Shown one piece after another: positions 9,983 to 19,496 of a DNA stretch of 64,000 bases. The translations under genes and the position numbers were made by a program. Each line of letters starts with the position of its first letter. The stretch's first letter is position 1. The stretch is from Thiocapsa rosea. Lineage in GTDB: Bacteria; Pseudomonadota; Gammaproteobacteria; Chromatiales; Chromatiaceae. The notes beneath the pieces are model-generated. The model searched no databases, had not been told where the DNA came from, and saw only the letters and a program-made list of their open reading frames with translations. The stretch lies in the NCBI RefSeq assembly GCF_003634315.1, contig NZ_RBXL01000001.1, forward strand, positions 4,382,501-4,446,500, in the 5' to 3' direction.

Positions 9983-10795
9983 TCACCACACCAGCATCAG
10001 AATCACGGCGCCCAGCAGCACCCGGTAGATGACGAAGGGTAGCATGCTGATGCGCTCGATGAATTTCAGAAAGTAATGAATGGTCAGGTAGGCGAAGACG
10101 AACGAAAGGGCCGCTCCGAGCAACAACGACATCCAGTCGACCGGCTCGCCGGCTTGCAGCAGATCGAGCGTTTCGAGCCCGCCCGCCATGATGATGGTCG
10201 GGATCGCAAGCAGAAACGAAAAGCGCGAAGCCGCCTTACGAGTCAGCCCGAGCATGAGCGCCGCCGTGATGGTGATGCCCGATCGAGAGGTCCCCGGGAT
10301 GATGGCGACCGCCTGCATGACACCGACGAAGAGGGCCGCCTTCCAGCCGAGGCTGTACTCGTCGCGGGCGCGTTTTCCGCTGAAGTCCGCCCACCACAGC
10401 AGCAGCCCGAAGCCGATGCTGGTCGCCGCGACCACCAGGGCCACCAGGGTCGGGTCGTCGCGCAAGGCCTCGAGCACGGACTTCAGCGGCAGACCCAGCA
10501 CGATCACCGGCAGGGTGGCGAGGATGATCATCCAGCCGAGGCGGGCATCGGGCGCGTCGAATCGGCGCGTTCGCAACGACTGCAGGACCGCGATCGTCAT
10601 GGTCGCGATCTCGCGTCTGAAATAGAGCATCACCGCAGCGAGCGTGCCCAGATGCAGCGCGACATCGAAGGCGAGACTCTGCAGCTCGTAACCGAACAGG
10701 AGCGGGGTGAGGATGAGATGTCCCGAGCTCGAGATCGGCAAGAACTCGGTAAGGCCCTGGACGAACGCGAGCAAGACGATCTGAATGGTTTCCAA
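9983..10795 (-). CDS. uppP: Undecaprenyl-diphosphatase UppP (BacA)
   Basis: This 270-residue integral membrane enzyme dephosphorylates undecaprenyl pyrophosphate to recycle the lipid carrier for peptidoglycan and other glycans; family members give bacitracin resistance. Both signature motifs are present: GLTEFLPISSSGHLIL near the N-terminus with the catalytic Glu/Ser, and PGTSRSGITITAAL mid-protein with the catalytic arginine. About eight hydrophobic segments are visible and the length is normal. Confidence 0.97.
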   Translation of the reverse strand: METIQIVLLAFVQGLTEFLPISSSGHLILTPLLFGYELQSLAFDVALHLGTLAAVMLYFRREIATMTIAVLQSLRTRRFDAPDARLGWMIILATLPVIVLGLPLKSVLEALRDDPTLVALVVAATSIGFGLLLWWADFSGKRARDEYSLGWKAALFVGVMQAVAIIPGTSRSGITITAALMLGLTRKAASRFSFLLAIPTIIMAGGLETLDLLQAGEPVDWMSLLLGAALSFVFAYLTIHYFLKFIERISMLPFVIYRVLLGAVILMLVW

Positions 10796-10947
10796 CGAAC
10801 GGCGCTCCTCAGGATAAAAGGCCCGGATTATACCCGGCGTGCCGGCCTTTTCCCCGCGATCGGTGCTTCCGCTGCCCTACCGAGTGATCAACGACGGTCT
10901 TATGAGCAGGATGGCAACGCTCTTCATTCGCAGGCGCTTTTCACGCC

Positions 10948-11033
10948 TAAACCGCGCCGGCTCCGACAGTTGTCGGAGCCGGCGCGGCCAAGCCAATCCA
11001 ACAAACCACGCATATCGCACCGGGCGCGGTTTA
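10948..11033. repeat. 86-bp subtype A element with perfect internal hairpin, at the phosphopantetheinyl transferase stop
   Basis: Bounded by TAAACCGCGCC and GGCGCGGTTTA. The left half is a nearly ideal hairpin in which CCGGCTCCGACA pairs with TGTCGGAGCCGG around a two-base loop, making this the best-preserved A copy. The right outer end supplies the TAA stop of the minus-strand gene at 11031. Confidence 0.85.
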
Positions 11034-11762
11034 GAGCAGATCGAATGTCGACCAGTCCGACACCGGCGGCAGGGTCGGGCGCGCGACCGCAGCGATATAG
11101 CCCGTCTCCGGGATGCAATGCAGAACCGCAGGCGGTTGCACGCCGTCGGGTCGCGGCCGGAAGAGTCCTCGGCCGTCCGCCTTGGCATCTGCCTCCAGTG
11201 CGGTCCAGGCACGGTAGAAGCGTGCGAGGCGCTCGTCCTGGGGAGCCGATGCGAGTTTTCGCACCACCTCGGGCGCGAACATCCGTTCCGCCACCGCCTC
11301 GATGCTGTGCCGCGGTCGGATCCACTCGCAGTCCACACCGACATCGGTGCTCGGCCCGGCCCCGGCGCAAACAGCGACCAAGGCCAGATCGCCGGTCGTT
11401 GTCAGATTAAAGCCCAGCGACAGCGCTGCGCCGGTAAGCGCGGGTTTGCCGGCCGGTCCGTAGTCGAAGCGCAGCGACCCCGGCGGTACCTCGAGATAAC
11501 GCGAGAGGATCTCGCGCAGTCCGGCATGGGCGCGCACATAGCGCTCGCGATAGGGCTGATGGCGCATCCGCGCCGCGCGCGTGCGCTGGCGCTCCCCGAG
11601 CAAACTCAGGGCATGCGCGAGGTCGGCTCCGGCTGAATCGGTGCGGATCCGCCACAGATGCAGGGCGCCCGATCGGATCTCGCACCAGCTCGGACCGGCG
11701 GTCCAGTCGAGCGTCGGCGGGGCCGTCATTGCCTCCTCATCATTCTGTCTTTGCGTCGACAT
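11031..11762 (-). CDS. 4'-phosphopantetheinyl transferase superfamily protein
   Basis: This 243-residue protein resembles Sfp/AcpT enzymes, which attach the phosphopantetheine arm of CoA to carrier proteins. The family motifs are GVDCEWIRP (metal-binding Asp and Glu) and FYRAWTALEADAKADGRGL, a variant of the usual WTxKEAxxK motif in which the first lysine is replaced. This could mean altered activity. The start ATG at 11760-11762 has GGAGG 9 bases upstream; the internal MTAPP start has a Shine-Dalgarno too close to work well. The stop is supplied by a repeat element. No polyketide or peptide synthetase lies in the window, so its carrier protein is unknown. Confidence 0.85.
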   Translation of the reverse strand: MSTQRQNDEEAMTAPPTLDWTAGPSWCEIRSGALHLWRIRTDSAGADLAHALSLLGERQRTRAARMRHQPYRERYVRAHAGLREILSRYLEVPPGSLRFDYGPAGKPALTGAALSLGFNLTTTGDLALVAVCAGAGPSTDVGVDCEWIRPRHSIEAVAERMFAPEVVRKLASAPQDERLARFYRAWTALEADAKADGRGLFRPRPDGVQPPAVLHCIPETGYIAAVARPTLPPVSDWSTFDLL

Positions 11763-11765
11763 GCG

Positions 11766-11795
11766 TTGTGGCCTCCGTCGTCATCTTCCTATAAT
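11766..11795 (+). promoter_or_regulatory. Candidate sigma-70 promoter for the 11.9 kb gene and tex
   Basis: TTGTGG (11766-11771), an 18-base spacer and TATAAT (11790-11795). It faces rightward from the start of the divergent transferase gene and its -35 is next to that gene's ribosome-binding site. Confidence 0.55.
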
Positions 11796-11901
11796 CGGCA
11801 AACGCCCGACAAATGGCGTGCGTCGATCTTGTTCGGGAAGATGACGATCGAGACGAGGCGCGCGTGTCGGACCATCTCGCTCACCGCTGGAGGTCAGGGT
11901 C

Positions 11902-12117
11902 TTGCAGACTCTCGAGCACTGTCGTGTGGATGCGCGCATCGAGGCGGTGTGCAGCAAGGGTTGCAGCCAGGTCAGGCAAGACATCGCCGCCTTGGAGGCC
12001 GGAGCACAGCTGCCCGAGACGCGCGATCTGAGCGAGGAGGAGCGGGGCACACTGCTGCGCGAGCTCAAGCAGATCATGGCCGTCTACGGCGATGCCTGCC
12101 GGCTGCCGTCGACCTGA
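11902..12117 (+). CDS. Small conserved hypothetical protein
   Basis: This 71-residue acidic helical protein begins at a TTG preceded by GGAGGT at 8-base spacing, which decides the start. It contains two cysteines in VCSKGCSQVRQDIAALEAG, suggesting a small metal or redox site, and then a charged helix. It sits 78 bases upstream of tex and may be co-transcribed from the TATAAT promoter near 11790. I do not recognise a function. Its codon use matches its neighbours, and an RBS-linked rare start supports it being real. Confidence 0.65.
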   Translation: MQTLEHCRVDARIEAVCSKGCSQVRQDIAALEAGAQLPETRDLSEEERGTLLRELKQIMAVYGDACRLPST

Positions 12118-12195
12118 GCGCCTGCGCCCCTCCCGTCGGGGGTGTATGCTGCCGCCGCCATCCATCCTGATCCGCCGCATCGGAATCCATCACGC

Positions 12196-14577
12196 ATGAC
12201 CGACATCACCCGGACCCTCAGCCAAGAGCTTGCCGCTCGACCCGAGCAGGTCGAGGCCGCCATCCGACTGCTCGACGAGGGCGCGACCGTGCCCTTCATC
12301 GCACGCTATCGCAAAGAGGCCACCGGGGGGCTGGACGATATCCAGTTGCGCTTGCTCGAAGAGCGCCTGGTTTATCTACGCGACTTGAACGAGCGCCGCG
12401 CGACCGTGCTCAAGAGCATCGAGGAACAGGGCAAGTTGACCCCGGAGCTCCAGGCCGAGATCGTCGGCGCCGAGACCAAGCAGCGCCTCGAAGATCTCTA
12501 CCTGCCGTTTAAGCCCAAGCGGCGCACAAAGGCCCAGATCGCTCGGGAGGCGGGGCTCGAGCCTCTCGCCGATGTGCTGCTCGCCGATCCTGGCGAGGCG
12601 CCCGAGTCGCGCGCGGCGTCCTATGTGGATTCGACCAAGGGTGTGGCGGACATCGCGGCGGCCTTGGAAGGTGCCCGTCAGATCCTGATGGAGCGTTTCG
12701 CCGAGGATCCCGAGCTGACCGGGCGTCTGCGCGATCACCTCTGGGAGAAGGGCATTCTGGTCTCCAAGGTGATGCCGGGCAAGGAAGAAGAGGGCAATAA
12801 GTTCTCGGATTATTTCGACTATCGCGAGCCGCTTGCGCGCATTCCCTCGCACCGTGCGCTGGCCTTGTTCCGCGGGCGCAACCAAGGCGTCCTGCACCTG
12901 GAGCTGCTGGCCGGGGAGGGCGAGGATCCGGATGCGGTCTGTCGCGGTCTGATCGCCTCGCGCTTCGGGGTGCGGCAAGCCGGGCGCCCCGCCGATGATT
13001 GGCTGATCGAGACGGTCCGCAAGGCCTGGCGGATCAAGCTGCTGACACGTCTCGATCTGGAGCTCAAAGGGCGGATGCTGGAGGCGGCCGAAGAGGAGGC
13101 GATCCGCGTCTTCGGGCTCAACCTTAAGGCGCTCCTGCTGGCCGCCCCCGCGGGTCGGCTTGCGACCCTCGGGCTGGATCCCGGACTGCGCACCGGCGTG
13201 AAGGTCGCCATCGTCGACGGCACCGGGCGTGTGGCGGCGACCGACACCATCTATCCCCATGTGCCCAAAAACCAATGGGATGCCTCGATCGCGCGTCTCG
13301 CCCAGTTGGCGAAGGAGCACGGGGTGAAGCTCGTGAGCATCGGCAACGGGACCGGCTCGCGCGAGACCGACCGGCTGGTGCGCGAGCTGATCCAGCGACA
13401 CCCGGATCTGGGTTTGCGCTCGCTCGTCGTGAGCGAGGCCGGCGCCTCGGTCTACTCGGCCTCCGAATTCGCCTCCAAAGAGCTGCCCGAGCTGGATGTC
13501 TCGCTGCGCGGTGCGGTCTCGATCGCACGCCGGTTGCAGGATCCGCTTGCGGAGCTGGTGAAGATCGAGCCCAAGGCGATCGGTGTGGGCCAGTACCAGC
13601 ACGATGTGAATCAACCCCGACTTGCGCGCGCCCTGGACACCGTGGTGGAAGACTGCGTGAACGCCGTCGGCGTAGATCTGAACACCGCCTCCGTGCCCCT
13701 TCTGACGCAAGTCTCCGGACTCAATCGCACCCTGGCCGAGAATATCGTCCAGTTTCGCGAGACCAACGGGGCCTTTTCCAACCGCAAGCGCCTGATGGCG
13801 GTCCCGCGCTTCGGCGAGAAGGCGTTCCAGCAGAGTGCGGGATTCCTGCGCGTGCGCGACGGCGACGAGCCTCTGGACGCCTCGGCGGTTCACCCGGAGG
13901 CCTATCCACTGGTGCGCAACATCCTGGCCGAGACCGGCAAACCCATCACCGCCCTGATCGGCGACAGCGCGACCCTGCGCCGCCTGGATCCAGCCCGCTT
14001 CACCGACGAGCGCTTCGGCCTGCCGACGGTGAAGGACATCCTCGCCGAGCTGGAGAAGCCGGGCCGCGATCCGCGCCCCGAGTTCAAGACCGCTACGCTC
14101 AAGGAAGGGGTGGAGACACTCAAGGATCTCAAACCCGACATGATCCTGGAGGGAACGGTCACCAACGTGACCAACTTCGGCGCCTTCGTGGACGTCGGGG
14201 TCCATCAGGACGGTCTGGTGCACATCTCTGCCCTGGCCGATCGCTTCGTCAAGGACCCGCATGCGGTGGTCAAGTCCGGCGATCTCGTCAAGGTGAAGGT
14301 GATGGAGGTCGATCTCGCGCGCAAACGCATCGCGCTGAGCATGCGCTTGGGCGATGTCGCGCCCGAGCGCGCCCCCGGCGATGCCTCCGACAGCCGCCCG
14401 CAGAGTCGAGACCCGCGCCCGAGGGCACACGCACCATCCGGTCGATCCGGCCGTCACGCCGAGGTACGCCCGGCGCCCGACGGACGAGGTGCAACGCGGG
14501 CCAAGGCGCCCACGCCAGCTGAGGCCCCGGGCGGCGGCACCATGGCGGAGGCCTTCGCCAAGGCCAAGCGTCGCTGA
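12196..14577 (+). CDS. tex: Transcription accessory protein Tex (S1 RNA-binding)
   Basis: This 793-residue protein is the conserved nucleic-acid-binding factor Tex, related to the core of eukaryotic Spt6. Domains in order: helical N-terminus ([17 protein letters not shown]), a central YqgF/RuvC-like fold ([18 protein letters not shown]), helix-hairpin-helix segments ([17 protein letters not shown]) and a C-terminal S1 domain ([19 protein letters not shown]). A basic low-complexity tail follows. I chose the ATG at 12196 (MTDITRTLS) because it matches the family N-terminus; the open frame upstream to 12142 does not. It is followed closely by a SET-domain gene. Confidence 0.96.
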   Translation: MTDITRTLSQELAARPEQVEAAIRLLDEGATVPFIARYRKEATGGLDDIQLRLLEERLVYLRDLNERRATVLKSIEEQGKLTPELQAEIVGAETKQRLEDLYLPFKPKRRTKAQIAREAGLEPLADVLLADPGEAPESRAASYVDSTKGVADIAAALEGARQILMERFAEDPELTGRLRDHLWEKGILVSKVMPGKEEEGNKFSDYFDYREPLARIPSHRALALFRGRNQGVLHLELLAGEGEDPDAVCRGLIASRFGVRQAGRPADDWLIETVRKAWRIKLLTRLDLELKGRMLEAAEEEAIRVFGLNLKALLLAAPAGRLATLGLDPGLRTGVKVAIVDGTGRVAATDTIYPHVPKNQWDASIARLAQLAKEHGVKLVSIGNGTGSRETDRLVRELIQRHPDLGLRSLVVSEAGASVYSASEFASKELPELDVSLRGAVSIARRLQDPLAELVKIEPKAIGVGQYQHDVNQPRLARALDTVVEDCVNAVGVDLNTASVPLLTQVSGLNRTLAENIVQFRETNGAFSNRKRLMAVPRFGEKAFQQSAGFLRVRDGDEPLDASAVHPEAYPLVRNILAETGKPITALIGDSATLRRLDPARFTDERFGLPTVKDILAELEKPGRDPRPEFKTATLKEGVETLKDLKPDMILEGTVTNVTNFGAFVDVGVHQDGLVHISALADRFVKDPHAVVKSGDLVKVKVMEVDLARKRIALSMRLGDVAPERAPGDASDSRPQSRDPRPRAHAPSGRSGRHAEVRPAPDGRGATRAKAPTPAEAPGGGTMAEAFAKAKRR

Positions 14578-14608
14578 GTCAGCGCATCGTCATAAGGCGA
14601 CGGCCGCG

Positions 14609-14944
14609 ATGGGCCGCTCCTCCTGCCCCGACGCGCTGCTGCGCACACGCGTCTACCGCGCGGCCTCTCCGATCCATGGCCAAGGCTGCTTTGCCAAGAT
14701 CGCATTTCGCAGCGGCGACTTCATCGGCACCTTCGAAGGCCCCGAGGTCGACCGAGATGGCACCCACGTGCTCTGGACCTACGACGCCGAGGGCAACGTC
14801 CTCGTCGGTCGCGAGGGTCGCAACCTCCTGCGCTGGTTGAACCACAGCGACGACCCGAACGCCGAGCTCGACGGCTTCGATCTCTATGCACGCCGGGCGA
14901 TTGCGGTCGACGAGGAGATCACCTTCGACTACGGCGGCGGCTGA
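14609..14944 (+). CDS. SET domain protein (putative protein-lysine methyltransferase)
   Basis: This 111-residue protein is an almost bare SET domain. It has SPIHGQGCFA at the start of the fold, the catalytic/cofactor motif RWLNHSDDPNAEL, and EEITFDYGGG at the C-terminus. SET enzymes transfer a methyl group from S-adenosylmethionine to lysine side chains; the target of bacterial mini-SET proteins is mostly unknown. It starts 31 bases after tex. The open frame extends back inside tex, but the region before MGRSSCPD is arginine/proline-rich shadow sequence. Confidence 0.85.
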   Translation: MGRSSCPDALLRTRVYRAASPIHGQGCFAKIAFRSGDFIGTFEGPEVDRDGTHVLWTYDAEGNVLVGREGRNLLRWLNHSDDPNAELDGFDLYARRAIAVDEEITFDYGGG

Positions 14945-15009
14945 GCGAGTTGCTTTGAACAGCACGCGCCCCGACACTAGCCACCCATGCAGTCATCCCG
15001 CGAGTCACC

Positions 15010-16242
15010 GTGAAGCGCCTGTCCAAGTTCTTGTTGCCCGTCCTGATCCTCGCCGTCGGTATCGGAGTCTTTCAGTATCTCAAGCAGACCCGCCCGGAAC
15101 GTCCACCGGCGGAAATCGTCGAGCGTGTTTGGCGGATCGAGGCCGAGACGGTGGAGCCGCGTCGCCTCTCCCCCGGGCTTGAGCTTTATGGGAGCGTCCA
15201 GACGCCGCATCTTCTTCGCGCTGCGGCCTCGGCGCAGGCGCGTGTCGGTCGGGTGTTGGTGCGCGAGGGCGATCGTGTCGAGGCAGGACAGCTTCTGGTG
15301 GAGCTTGACCCGCGTGACTTCAGTTTTCGTCTTGCCCAGGCTCAGGCCCAGATCGACGAGCTGAAGGCCCAAGTCGAGAGCGAGCAAACCGGGCACGAGA
15401 CCGATCTCGCCGCGCTTGAACAGGAACGCAAGCTGCTCGCGATCGCCCGAGACGGGGTGGAGCGCGCGTCGCAGCTGACCAAGCAAAGGGTCGGCTCCCA
15501 AACCGATCTGGATATCGCCGAGCAGGAATTAGCCCGCCAAGCCTTGGCCGTGAGCAACCGCGAGATGAGCATTGCGGACTTCCCGGCGCGCCAACGCGCG
15601 CTCGAGGCAAAGCTCGCGAGCGCGCGAGCGCGTCTCGAGGAGATCGCGCTCGAGCTCGAGCGTGCACCGGTGGTCGCGCCCTATGATGCCATCATCGCCA
15701 AGGTCTCGGTGACGGCGGGCGATCAGGTGCGCCGGGACGATGTCCTGCTCACGCTCTATGCGATCGACAGCTTGGAGGTCCGCGCGCGGATCCCGGCGCC
15801 CTTCCAAACGGAGTTGACCGCCTCCCTGCAGGCCGAGGGCCGACTGCCTGCGACGGCGACCATCGGGGATCGGACCCTGCAGCTTTCCTTGGAACGCCTC
15901 GCCGGCGAGGCGAGCGCGAGCGGGATCGACGGACTCTTCGATGTCGAGGACGAGGAGGGTCTCCTGCGCGCCGGTCAGATGATCGCCTTGCGTCTGGACC
16001 GTCCGCCACAGGAGGGTGTAGTGCCGGCTCCTTTCGGTGCGGTCTACGGGGGTGATCGGGTCTACAAGCTCGTCGACGGGCGCATGAAGGGCGTGTCCGT
16101 GCGCAGTCTCGGGAGCTGGTTTACCGAGACGGGCGAGGAGCGCCTTCTGGTTCATGCGCCCGATCTCGCGGCCGGGGACCGCTTGATCGTGACCCACATG
16201 CCCAACGCGGTGGACGGGTTGCGGGTGGAGACGGTGCAGTGA
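15010..16242 (+). CDS. RND efflux periplasmic adaptor (membrane fusion protein)
   Basis: This 410-residue HlyD/AcrA-type adaptor links an inner-membrane RND pump to an outer-membrane channel. It has an N-terminal membrane anchor (FLLPVLILAVGIGVF), a lipoyl-like half (ARVGRVLVREGDRVEAGQLL), a long coiled coil of about 100 residues rich in Glu/Gln/Arg, the second lipoyl half (APYDAIIAKVSVTAGDQV) and a beta-barrel. The GTG start at 15010 has only a weak ribosome-binding site. Its stop overlaps the start of the pump gene, so they are coupled. No outer-membrane TolC-like gene is nearby. Confidence 0.93.
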   Translation: MKRLSKFLLPVLILAVGIGVFQYLKQTRPERPPAEIVERVWRIEAETVEPRRLSPGLELYGSVQTPHLLRAAASAQARVGRVLVREGDRVEAGQLLVELDPRDFSFRLAQAQAQIDELKAQVESEQTGHETDLAALEQERKLLAIARDGVERASQLTKQRVGSQTDLDIAEQELARQALAVSNREMSIADFPARQRALEAKLASARARLEEIALELERAPVVAPYDAIIAKVSVTAGDQVRRDDVLLTLYAIDSLEVRARIPAPFQTELTASLQAEGRLPATATIGDRTLQLSLERLAGEASASGIDGLFDVEDEEGLLRAGQMIALRLDRPPQEGVVPAPFGAVYGGDRVYKLVDGRMKGVSVRSLGSWFTETGEERLLVHAPDLAAGDRLIVTHMPNAVDGLRVETVQ

Positions 16243-19200
16243 CGGAGACCAGACCCGCCAAGGAGAAGGTCGTCAAGGGGCATCAGAACGACATCATCGG
16301 TCTGTTTGCCCACCATAAGGTCGCGGCCAACCTGCTGATGGCGATGATGATCCTGAGCGGGATCTTCGCTCTGGATCGTCTGAACGTGCAGTTCTTCCCG
16401 AATTTCGACCTGGACTTGGTCACGGTGCGGGTCGTCTGGTCGGGTGCGAGCGCCGAGGACATCGAGGACGGCATCACCAACCCCCTGGAACAGCGTCTGC
16501 GCTCGGTCGATGAGCTGCGCAAGATGACCTCCACCTCGACGCAGGGAATCTCGGCGATCACGCTGGAGTTCAACGAGGGGGTGGATCCCTTGCTGGCCCT
16601 GGACCAGGTGAGGCGGCTCGTCGACGATTTCCGCAATCTCCCGCAGGACGCGGAGAAGCCAGAGGTCGCGCTGGTGACGCGCTACGAGTCCGTCGCCCGA
16701 CTGGTCCTGACCGGACTCGAGCGCCCGGACGAGTTGCGCCATCTTGCACGCCGCTTCGAGTCCGAGCTGCTCGAGAGCGGGATCGACAAGGTGGAGATCC
16801 GCGGGTTGCCGCTGGAGGAGATCAGCATCCAGGTCGATCAGGCGCAGCTCGAAGAGCTGGGCCTGGGTCTGCCGCAGATCGGCGAGCGGGTCGGTGCCTT
16901 CAGCCGCGATCTGCCGGCCGGGGCGATCGGTCGGGGCGAGGCGACGCGCGAGCTGCGCAGCCTGGATAAGCGCCGGGATGCGCTCGAGTTCGCACAGATT
17001 CCGATCAAGACCGAGGAGACGCTGAACCTGCAGCTCGGCGATATCGCCGAGATCGAGCGGGTGCCGCGCGACGCGACCCTGCGGCTTTCGATGAACGGAA
17101 CCCCAGCGGTCGAGATGGTGCTGCAGCGCGCCGAGACGGGCAACTCGCTCGCCGCGGCCAAGGCGCTCGACGAGTGGCTGGCCGAGACCCGCCCCTTGCT
17201 CCCGCCCGGGGTCGAGCTGGTGGTCTACGACGCCTCCTGGGAGCTGATCCGCGACCGCATCATGCTGCTCGTGACCAACGGGGCCGGCGGTCTTATCCTG
17301 GTCGTCGCGATCCTCTTTCTCTTCTTGAGCGGTCGGGTCGCCTTCTGGGTCGCTTGGGGGATCCCGGTGTCCTTCATGGCGACACTCTTCATCCTCTATC
17401 TGGCCGGCGGCAGCATCAACATGATGAGCCTCTTCGCGCTCATCATGGCGCTGGGCATCATCGTGGACGACGCCATCGTGGTCGGCGAGGATGCCATGGC
17501 CCACCATCAGATGGGCGAGGATCCGCTCCTTGCGGCCGAGGGCGGGGTCCGTCGGATGCTGGCGCCGGTGGTCGCGTCCTCGCTGACTACCATCGCGGCC
17601 TTCCTTCCGCTGATGCTGGTCGGCGGGGTCATCGGCAACATCCTCAACGTCATCCCGCTGGTGATCGTGGCCGTCATCCTTGCCTCGCTCCTGGAGAGCA
17701 TGTTGGTCCTGCCCGGGCATCTGCGCAGTGCCTTCGTGCACTCGCACAAGGTTAAACCCGACTCGCTGCGCGCACGCTTGGATCGCGGCTTCGAGTACTT
17801 TCGCGACCGGCTGTTCCGTCCGCTGGTGACGGTCGCCGTTCACTATCGATTTGCCACCATCGCCAGCGCGGTGGCGGCCTTGATGATCGCCGTCGGCCTC
17901 TTGGCCGGCGGGCGCTTGGGCTTCGTCTTCTTCCCGACACCGGAAGGTCAGATCGTTACGGCGAACGCGACCTTTGTCGCAGGCACCCCGCGCGCGCGAG
18001 TCGATGCGCTCCTGGAGCACCTCGAGGAGACGCTTTGGGAGACCGAGCGCGCCTTCGATCAGGGCAAGCTGGTCAATCTGGCGATCGCCCTGCACGGCGC
18101 GAAAGGCGAGGGCAGCGGCTCTTCGGCGGACCAGCTCGGCGCCTTGCAGGTGGAGCTGATCGCGCCTGACGCGCGCGAGGTGCGCAACGAGGCGTTCATC
18201 CGGGCCTGGCAGGAGCGCATCGCGCTTCCGGCCGGACTCGAGGGCTTCACCATCGCCTCGCGGCGCGCCGGTCCGCCCGGTCGAGACCTAACGGTGCGGC
18301 TCTTCGGTGCGGATGCGGCGACACTGAAGGAAGCAGCGCTCGACATCTCCGAGGTTCTGAAAGGCATCTCGGGCGTGACGGCGGTCGAGGACGATATGGC
18401 CTTCGGGCGCGAGCAGATCATCTACTCGCTCACCCCTGCCGGACAGGCGCTCGGCCTCACGGTCGCCGAGCTGGGGACCCAGTTGCGGACGGCCTTCGAG
18501 GGCCAACTGGTGCAGATCTTCCAAGACGGCGCGGACGAGGTCGAGGTCCGCGTCAAGCTCCCCAAGGCCGAGCGCGAGCGACTGGGAACCCTCGAGCGCA
18601 TGAACATCCGCCTTCCCGACGGGACCTCGGTGCCGCTCACGACGGTCGCGCAATGGCGCTCGCAACGCGGCTTCGAGATCCTGCGTCATGCCGAGGGCAA
18701 GTTGGCGGTCGAGGTCTCGGCGGATGTAGACTCCGACGTGAACAATGCCGGGGCCATCATCGAGAGTCTGATCGCTTCGACCCTGCCCGGGCTCGAGGCG
18801 AACTACGGGATCAGTTACTCCTTCGAGGGTCGCTCCGCCGATCAACGCGAGACACTGGGCGACATGCGCAAGGGCTTGGTGCTCGGACTGATTCTGATCT
18901 ACATCATCCTGGCCTGGGTCTTCTCGTCTTACGGGTGGCCATTGGTCGTGATGGCCGCGATCCCGTTCGGCCTGACCGGCGCACTCTTCGGCCATTGGCT
19001 GATCGGAATCGATGTCACCATCCTCTCGCTGTTCGGGATGTTCGGTCTGTCCGGGATCGTGATCAACGACTCCATTATCCTGGTCAAGTTCTATCAGGAG
19101 CAGCTCGAGCAGGGTGTCGCCAGCCGCGATGCCCTCATCGAGGCCGCCTGCCAGCGTCTGCGGGCCGTCCTCTTGACCTCGCTCACCACGATCGCCGGCC

Positions 19201-19388
19201 TGACGCCGCTCTTGTTCGAGAAATCCGTCCAGGCCCAGTTCCTGATCCCGATGGCGACCTCGATCGCCTTCGGGCTCGGGTTTGCGACCCTGCTGATTCT
19301 GCTCGTCATCCCCGCATTGCTCTCGATCCACGACAGTGCGCATGGACGTCTGAGCCGATTGTTCAGGACGAATCCGGCGCCGGCGTGA
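16239..19388 (+). CDS. RND family efflux pump inner-membrane transporter (HAE1/AcrB-type)
   Basis: This 1049-residue proton-driven transporter has two homologous halves of six membrane segments with large periplasmic loops. The proton-relay region is visible in FALIMALGIIVDDAIVVGED (adjacent aspartates in TM4). Further family motifs are the VQFFPNFDLDLV N-terminal periplasmic start, the GMFGLSGIVINDSIILV repeat in the second half and the VLLTSLTTIAGLTPLLFE segment. The GTG start overlaps the adaptor stop (GTGA). Exported compounds cannot be deduced. The N-terminus is longer than usual by about 20 charged residues. Confidence 0.95.
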   Translation: MTETRPAKEKVVKGHQNDIIGLFAHHKVAANLLMAMMILSGIFALDRLNVQFFPNFDLDLVTVRVVWSGASAEDIEDGITNPLEQRLRSVDELRKMTSTSTQGISAITLEFNEGVDPLLALDQVRRLVDDFRNLPQDAEKPEVALVTRYESVARLVLTGLERPDELRHLARRFESELLESGIDKVEIRGLPLEEISIQVDQAQLEELGLGLPQIGERVGAFSRDLPAGAIGRGEATRELRSLDKRRDALEFAQIPIKTEETLNLQLGDIAEIERVPRDATLRLSMNGTPAVEMVLQRAETGNSLAAAKALDEWLAETRPLLPPGVELVVYDASWELIRDRIMLLVTNGAGGLILVVAILFLFLSGRVAFWVAWGIPVSFMATLFILYLAGGSINMMSLFALIMALGIIVDDAIVVGEDAMAHHQMGEDPLLAAEGGVRRMLAPVVASSLTTIAAFLPLMLVGGVIGNILNVIPLVIVAVILASLLESMLVLPGHLRSAFVHSHKVKPDSLRARLDRGFEYFRDRLFRPLVTVAVHYRFATIASAVAALMIAVGLLAGGRLGFVFFPTPEGQIVTANATFVAGTPRARVDALLEHLEETLWETERAFDQGKLVNLAIALHGAKGEGSGSSADQLGALQVELIAPDAREVRNEAFIRAWQERIALPAGLEGFTIASRRAGPPGRDLTVRLFGADAATLKEAALDISEVLKGISGVTAVEDDMAFGREQIIYSLTPAGQALGLTVAELGTQLRTAFEGQLVQIFQDGADEVEVRVKLPKAERERLGTLERMNIRLPDGTSVPLTTVAQWRSQRGFEILRHAEGKLAVEVSADVDSDVNNAGAIIESLIASTLPGLEANYGISYSFEGRSADQRETLGDMRKGLVLGLILIYIILAWVFSSYGWPLVVMAAIPFGLTGALFGHWLIGIDVTILSLFGMFGLSGIVINDSIILVKFYQEQLEQGVASRDALIEAACQRLRAVLLTSLTTIAGLTPLLFEKSVQAQFLIPMATSIAFGLGFATLLILLVIPALLSIHDSAHGRLSRLFRTNPAPA

Positions 19389-19407
19389 TCCTGCTCGGGG
19401 TTGCGCT

Positions 19408-19433
19408 CGCGACACCGCTCCTGCGGTGTCGCG
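19408..19433. terminator. Strong hairpin between convergent RND and RIO genes
   Basis: An 11-bp perfect stem, CGCGACACCGC / GCGGTGTCGCG, with a TCCT loop lies just after the pump stop and before the RIO stop on the other strand. It lacks a long T-tract, but its position suggests bidirectional termination. Confidence 0.55.
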
Positions 19434-19496
19434 TCTCTGAATGCGCTCCGCGCCGGATGCCGCGCCAGTGTTTGGATTGATCCCTGCAAAACACCG

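Noticed and set aside
12376..14457. Very long minus-strand open frame opposite tex
   Set aside because: It mirrors the tex coding frame and lacks motifs or a ribosome-binding site; high GC makes long antisense frames common.
16152..19415. Minus-strand frames opposite the RND pump gene
   Set aside because: Composition is His/Asp/Gln-rich shadow sequence without protein families.
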